Assembly: GCF_018881815.1 (NCBI RefSeq)
Contig: NZ_JACVPP010000001.1
Coordinates: forward strand, 1,295,097-1,359,096
Reading direction: 5' to 3'
DNA length: 64,000 nucleotides
Origin: Polynucleobacter sp. MWH-HuK1
GTDB lineage: Bacteria; Pseudomonadota; Gammaproteobacteria; Burkholderiales; Burkholderiaceae
Part shown: positions 60,280 to 64,000 of the stretch, piece after piece
Position numbering within the stretch: position 1 is the first letter of the stretch
Layout: every line of letters starts with the position of its first letter
The notes under the pieces: generated by a model
The model's input: only the letters and a program-made list of their open reading frames with translations
Database searches by the model: none
Told to the model about the DNA's origin: nothing
Translations under genes and position numbers: made by a program

Positions 60280-61461
60280 TTAATCCAAAAACATCTCTTG
60301 TAGATTATTAAGGTAGCGCATTCCCATTTCAGTGGCCTTTAGTCTACTAGGATTTTCATCTAACAATCCCTTTTTGCTTGCCTCATCTAAGACTTTGCTA
60401 ATCACATTCAAAGGCAGGCCGGTACGTTCACTAAAGGTGCTTGTATCTACGCCATCAGTCAATCTTAGGGTGTTGAGCATAAATTCAAAGGGAAGATCTT
60501 TAGCTGCTATCTCACGGTTTTCAATAAGCGCATTACCTTTGGTTTCCATTGCAGTCATGTAGGCCTCAGGCTGGCGCTCTCGCACTTGCCGTGTAATTCG
60601 ATCTGGGTAGGAAACTTTGCCATGTGCTCCGGCGCCAATGCCGATGTAATCACCAAAGCGCCAGTAGTTCAGATTGTGTTTGCACTCTTGATTCTTCTGG
60701 GCATATGCAGAGACTTCGTAGCGTTGATAGTCTGCTTTGGTTAGTAGAGCTAAATTCTGCTCATAGATTGCATCAATTTCATCTTCGCTAGGAAGGTTGG
60801 GTGGAAAGCTAGCAAAGTAGGTATTAGGTTCTAAGGTAAGGTTATAGAAAGACAGGTGGGGCGTCTTGAATGACAGGGCAGTTTCTATATCCGCTTTTGC
60901 TGCTTCAAGTGTTTGCTTGGGTAGTCCGTACATTAAATCTAGATTTACGGATTTGAAGTGTTTTAAGGCGATCTGTATTGCTTGCCGAGCTTCCTCTCCA
61001 TTATGAATGCGACCCAAAGCTTTAAGTTGCTCATCCTGAAAGCTCTGAATGCCCAGAGAAACACGGTTAATACCAGCCTTAGCAAAACCAGCAAATTTTT
61101 TTGCCTCGACTGATCCAGGATTAGCCTCCATTGTGATCTCAGCATCTGGCTCTAGATTCACCCTGGCACGTATTGCACAGAGTAATTGATCCATGCCCTC
61201 TGCAGAGAGTAGGCTCGGTGTGCCGCCACCAATAAAAATACTATGGACTTGTCTTCCCCAAGTATTGGGCAATTCTGTTTCTAAGTCGGCAATTAGTGCG
61301 TTGGTATACCGCGCTTCATCAAATCCAGACTTACCACCTTTAATTTGATGCGAATTGAAGTCGCAATAAGGGCATTTCTTCTCGCACCAAGGAAAGTGAA
61401 TATACAGAGCCAATGGTGGCAATGCACTCAGACTTACTTTATTTGAATTGGAATTAAGCAC
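60280..61461 (-). CDS. hemW: Radical SAM heme chaperone HemW
   Basis: The 393-residue protein has the radical SAM cluster motif CEKKCPYCDF (C-x3-C-x2-C, about 25-34), YIHFPWC before it, GGGTPSLLS, EANPGSVE, GINRVSLGIQSFQDEQLKALGRIHNG, DLMYGLPKQT and a HemN-like C-terminal domain. The extra cysteine and substrate residues that mark true coproporphyrinogen oxidase HemN are absent at the start, and the gene is linked to rdgB. HemW (heme delivery) is therefore the best call. It overlaps rdgB by 8 bp and ends the rph-rdgB-hemW unit. Confidence 0.92.
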   Translation of the reverse strand: MLNSNSNKVSLSALPPLALYIHFPWCEKKCPYCDFNSHQIKGGKSGFDEARYTNALIADLETELPNTWGRQVHSIFIGGGTPSLLSAEGMDQLLCAIRARVNLEPDAEITMEANPGSVEAKKFAGFAKAGINRVSLGIQSFQDEQLKALGRIHNGEEARQAIQIALKHFKSVNLDLMYGLPKQTLEAAKADIETALSFKTPHLSFYNLTLEPNTYFASFPPNLPSEDEIDAIYEQNLALLTKADYQRYEVSAYAQKNQECKHNLNYWRFGDYIGIGAGAHGKVSYPDRITRQVRERQPEAYMTAMETKGNALIENREIAAKDLPFEFMLNTLRLTDGVDTSTFSERTGLPLNVISKVLDEASKKGLLDENPSRLKATEMGMRYLNNLQEMFLD

Positions 61462-62044
61462 GAGCTTTGAGTTTTGTAATCAGCTCCCGTAGAGCTTGAC
61501 CGCGATGACTTATTAAATTCTTTTGGGCGGGATCTAGCTCGGCAGCAGTGCAGTTTAGATCCGCCAAAAAGAAGTGAGGGTCATATCCAAAACCATTGCT
61601 GCCAGATGCCTTATCAATAACTTGCCCATACCAGCGAGTCTGAACAATCAAAGGCTCAGGATCATCTACGCTATTCATGAATACCAACGTACAAACATAA
61701 TGCGCACCTCGATCAGAGTGATCTTTTAATTCTTGAATGAGTTTTTGATTATTCGCCGTATCATCGGCTTGTTCGCCTGCAAAGCGGGCAGATAAAACGC
61801 CGGGCTTGCCATTTAAAGCATGGGCGCAAATGCCAGAGTCATCAGCCAAGGCAGGCAGACCAGATACAGCGCTAGCGTGCCTTGCTTTGGCTAATGCGTT
61901 TTCTACAAAAGTGCAGTGAGGCTCTTCTGCAGAAGGAATGCCTAATTCACCCTGGGGAATAACCTGAAAATTCAAAGGAGCTAAAAGCGCCTGAAATTCC
62001 TTTACCTTTCCGGCGTTATTGGAGGCGAGAACGAGTTTTTGCAT
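61454..62044 (-). CDS. rdgB: Non-canonical purine NTP pyrophosphatase
   Basis: The 196-residue Ham1-family enzyme hydrolyses ITP, dITP and XTP to monophosphates and so keeps deaminated purines out of nucleic acids. Motifs are LVLASNNAGKVKEFQALL at the N-terminus, ENALAKARHASAVSGLPALADDSGICAHALNGKPGVLSARFAG, and GSNGFGYDPHFFL with the C-terminal SHRGQALREL. It lies 8 bp after rph and overlaps hemW. Confidence 0.95.
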   Translation of the reverse strand: MQKLVLASNNAGKVKEFQALLAPLNFQVIPQGELGIPSAEEPHCTFVENALAKARHASAVSGLPALADDSGICAHALNGKPGVLSARFAGEQADDTANNQKLIQELKDHSDRGAHYVCTLVFMNSVDDPEPLIVQTRWYGQVIDKASGSNGFGYDPHFFLADLNCTAAELDPAQKNLISHRGQALRELITKLKARA

Positions 62045-62052
62045 CGTGATCT

Positions 62053-62793
62053 TTAATTAAATGCGTCGATTTGCATTTGGGTAAGCTCACGAATGCCTTG
62101 CTCAGAAAGATCCAAGAGTTCATTGAGTTCACCTCTGGAAAAAGCAGCGCCTTCAGCGGTACCTTGCACTTCAATCATTCCACCTTTGCCTGTCATGACG
62201 ACATTCATATCGGTATCGCAAGAAGAGTCTTCTAGATAATCCAAGTCAAGCACTGGAATGCCTTCATAAATACCCACCGAGATTGCAGCTACGCTATCAA
62301 TAATCGGATCCTTGGTGAGAACGCCACTTTTTAGAAGTTGGTTAACTGCGTCTCTAGCGGCGACGTATGCTCCTGTAATAGAGGCTGTACGCGTACCACC
62401 GTCGGCTTGCAATACATCGCAATCCAGATGAATGGTTCTTTCGCCTAAAACTTTCAAATCAAAAACGCTACGCATTGCGCGACCAATGAGGCGCTGAATT
62501 TCTTGGGTGCGACCCGATTGTTTGCCGCGGGCAGCCTCTCGATCGCTACGGGTATGGGTGGAGCGGGGGAGCATGCCGTATTCAGCAGTAACCCAGCCTT
62601 CACTCGATCCCTTTTTGTGAGGCGGTACCTTTTCTAGAATGCTGGCAGTGCAAAGAACCTTGGTGTCCCCAAAGGCAATCAATACCGAACCTTCGGCATG
62701 TTTTGTAAAGGCTCTAGAAATGGTTACTGGGCGCAAGTCTTTTGGCTGACGGCCGCTCGGACGCGCAATATTGGCTGGATTGGTAGGGCTCAT
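62053..62793 (-). CDS. rph: Ribonuclease PH
   Basis: The 246-residue phosphorolytic 3'-5' exoribonuclease trims tRNA 3' ends. Landmarks: [85 protein letters not shown] and [38 protein letters not shown]. It starts the rph-rdgB-hemW operon and is divergent from yicC, the usual order in betaproteobacteria. Confidence 0.96.
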   Translation of the reverse strand: MSPTNPANIARPSGRQPKDLRPVTISRAFTKHAEGSVLIAFGDTKVLCTASILEKVPPHKKGSSEGWVTAEYGMLPRSTHTRSDREAARGKQSGRTQEIQRLIGRAMRSVFDLKVLGERTIHLDCDVLQADGGTRTASITGAYVAARDAVNQLLKSGVLTKDPIIDSVAAISVGIYEGIPVLDLDYLEDSSCDTDMNVVMTGKGGMIEVQGTAEGAAFSRGELNELLDLSEQGIRELTQMQIDAFN

Positions 62794-62848
62794 GGAAATG
62801 GGGTCCTGTTGTTTTGGTCTGGATCAATAATGAATCTACAATGTCCAT

Positions 62849-63778
62849 ATGATATCGAGCATGACTGGTTATGGCAGCGCTTCTCGCCAAGTCTCCCTGG
62901 GAGCTGGCGTAGTTGCTGATCTGCAGGTGGAATGTCGGGCTGTAAATAGCCGCTTTCTGGATCTTGGATTTCGTCTTCCGGACGAGTGCCGTGGGGCTGA
63001 ACCTGCTTTACGAGAAATGGCTACCCAAAGCCTCTCTCGTGGCAAGGTAGAGTTTCGGGCTGCATGGCGTGTGAATGCGGGGGCAGCCAATTCAGCCAAA
63101 TCCAATCCCCATGCTCTTGGCGCCATCAATAAAGATCGCCTAGATGCTTTATATGCCTTACAAGAAAAAGCTCAAGATGCCTTTCCTAAGGCGCAAGAGC
63201 TGACTATTGCTGAAATATTGCGTTGGCCTGGCGTTGTCTCTGAGCCTCGTGGCGAAGAAGATAGTTGGATTACTGCTGCTGTTGAAGCTGGACGAGCAGC
63301 TCTGGCGGCTCTCATGGAAAGTCGTAGCGCTGAAGGCAAAGCCCTAGTCGGCGTTCTCACTAGTATTACCAACAAAATGCGTGACATTGTTAAGGTGATT
63401 GAACCTAAGGTTCCTGAATATGTAGCGCAATATCAAGAGAAGTTAACTGAGCGATTATCAGAAGCTCTGGCGGCACAAGAACAGGCTAAAGCTGGTGCTG
63501 AGCTCATGGAGCGCATCCGGCAAGAGGTTGTGCTGTACGCTGTTCGTATTGATGTTGCCGAAGAGTTTGCGCGTTTAAAAACCCATTTGCAGGCTGTAGA
63601 TACAGCGCTTGCAGGCAAAGGTCCAGTAGGTAAGCGCTTGGATTTTTTGATGCAAGAGCTTAATCGCGAAGCCAATACCTTGAGCTCCAAGTCTGTTTCA
63701 GAAGAATGTACACAAGCTGCGCTAGAGCTTAAATTATTTATTGAGCAAATGCGTGAGCAGGTTCAAAATCTTGAGTAA
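62849..63778 (+). CDS. yicC: YicC/YloC-family endoribonuclease
   Basis: The 309-residue protein starts [12 protein letters not shown] and has the conserved C-terminal [47 protein letters not shown]. The YicC N-terminal domain ([32 protein letters not shown]) is also clear. YicC proteins are metal-dependent endoribonucleases. The gene is upstream of gmk by 19 bp and divergent from rph. Confidence 0.94.
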   Translation: MISSMTGYGSASRQVSLGAGVVADLQVECRAVNSRFLDLGFRLPDECRGAEPALREMATQSLSRGKVEFRAAWRVNAGAANSAKSNPHALGAINKDRLDALYALQEKAQDAFPKAQELTIAEILRWPGVVSEPRGEEDSWITAAVEAGRAALAALMESRSAEGKALVGVLTSITNKMRDIVKVIEPKVPEYVAQYQEKLTERLSEALAAQEQAKAGAELMERIRQEVVLYAVRIDVAEEFARLKTHLQAVDTALAGKGPVGKRLDFLMQELNREANTLSSKSVSEECTQAALELKLFIEQMREQVQNLE

Positions 63779-63797
63779 CCCCTTGCGTAATGAATTC

Positions 63798-64000
63798 ATG
63801 ACTAACTCTACTTCGACCCCATGCTATCAAGGCAGTATGTTGATGATTGTGGCGCCATCTGGTGCGGGTAAATCTTCGTTGGTCAATGCTTTATTAAAAG
63901 ATGATCAGGGATTGAAATTATCTTTATCCACAACTACACGCGCACCGAGACCTGGTGAAATAGATGGCAAAGACTATCGTTTTTTAGCTAAAGAAGATTT
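63798..64000 (+). CDS. gmk: Guanylate kinase, N-terminal part (cut by window end)
   Basis: This frame is not in the ORF track because it runs off the right edge. It opens at ATG 63798 (a later ATG at 63837 is possible) and encodes [20 protein letters not shown] with the nucleotide-binding P-loop. [25 protein letters not shown], the GMP-binding region, follows. The enzyme phosphorylates GMP to GDP. It lies 19 bp after yicC, as is usual for this lineage. Only about 67 residues are visible. Confidence 0.93.
   Translation, partial: MTNSTSTPCYQGSMLMIVAPSGAGKSSLVNALLKDDQGLKLSLSTTTRAPRPGEIDGKDYRFLAKED

Noticed and set aside
1-64000. CRISPR array, insertion sequence, prophage or rRNA operon
   Set aside because: No regularly spaced repeats, transposase or integrase motifs, phage structural genes or rRNA signatures were seen on either strand.

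Overview
The window looks like ordinary chromosome of a free-living betaproteobacterium of the Burkholderiaceae, most likely Polynucleobacter or a close relative. This is an inference from the content, not a database result. The clues are moderate GC, tightly packed genes, three Bug-type (TctC) periplasmic receptors without adjacent membrane subunits, a soxXYZA cluster, a fused NuoE/NuoF-type formate dehydrogenase beta subunit, an rph-rdgB-hemW operon divergent from yicC-gmk, and tRNA genes with encoded CCA. I see no phage, insertion sequence, integrase, rRNA operon or CRISPR array, and no gene-free stretch longer than about 300 bases.

Layout. 0.2-3.2 kb: arsenic operon arsR-arsC-acr3 followed by a Bug receptor and a strong terminator. 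3.3-7.9 kb: RluA-type pseudouridine synthase, membrane-anchored glutamate-synthase-like FMN protein, a divergent pair of small genes (release-factor-like 'translational machinery protein' plus an 84-residue unknown) with a perfect FNR/Anr-type box upstream, dusA and tRNA-His. 8-10.1 kb: membrane-anchored SUMF1-domain protein and PIF1-like helicase. 10.1-16 kb: a catabolic-looking cluster (gamma-glutamyltransferase family protein, Bug receptor, FAD amine-oxidase-like protein, SnoaL-like protein) divergent from an omega-aminotransferase. 16-17.1 kb: lrgA-lrgB. 17.2-22 kb: a molybdenum hydroxylase pair (iorAB type) running straight into soxX-soxY-soxZ-soxA.

22-33.4 kb: purU, small envelope proteins, penicillin acylase, tRNA-Leu, then fumarase - murI - tonB - exbB - exbD, with acetyl-CoA synthetase divergent and tRNA-Ser(GGA). 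33.5-41.5 kb: YciI-like protein, DUF748 protein, small lipoprotein, and a two-gene NAD-linked formate dehydrogenase. 41.5-51.6 kb: a ParD-like/ParE-like toxin-antitoxin pair with a perfect palindromic operator, de novo NAD genes (nadB; nadA-nadC) around a TAXI solute-binding protein, phosphomannomutase/phosphoglucomutase, pgi, an L-2-hydroxyglutarate-oxidase-like enzyme and tRNA-Ser(TGA). 51.6-60.3 kb: an exported duplicated-domain protein, an outer-membrane barrel, an orphan seven-helix histidine kinase, an alkyl-sulfatase-like hydrolase, and a CoA-transferase / Bug receptor / enoyl-CoA hydratase group. 60.3-64 kb: rph-rdgB-hemW and the divergent yicC-gmk, with gmk cut by the window end.

How it fits together: the cell seems to be an aerobic or microaerobic heterotroph. 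It scavenges organic acids through Bug and TAXI receptors and activates acetate (Acs). It supplements energy from formate (Fdh) and reduced sulfur (Sox, incomplete here). It also detoxifies arsenate by reduction and Acr3 efflux. The most unusual points are the Mo-hydroxylase/sox operon with a SoxY that lacks the canonical GGCGG end, the FNR box before the release-factor-like gene, the GGT/PuuB-like/aminotransferase cluster, and the tRNA-His promoter whose spacer is itself a perfect inverted repeat.
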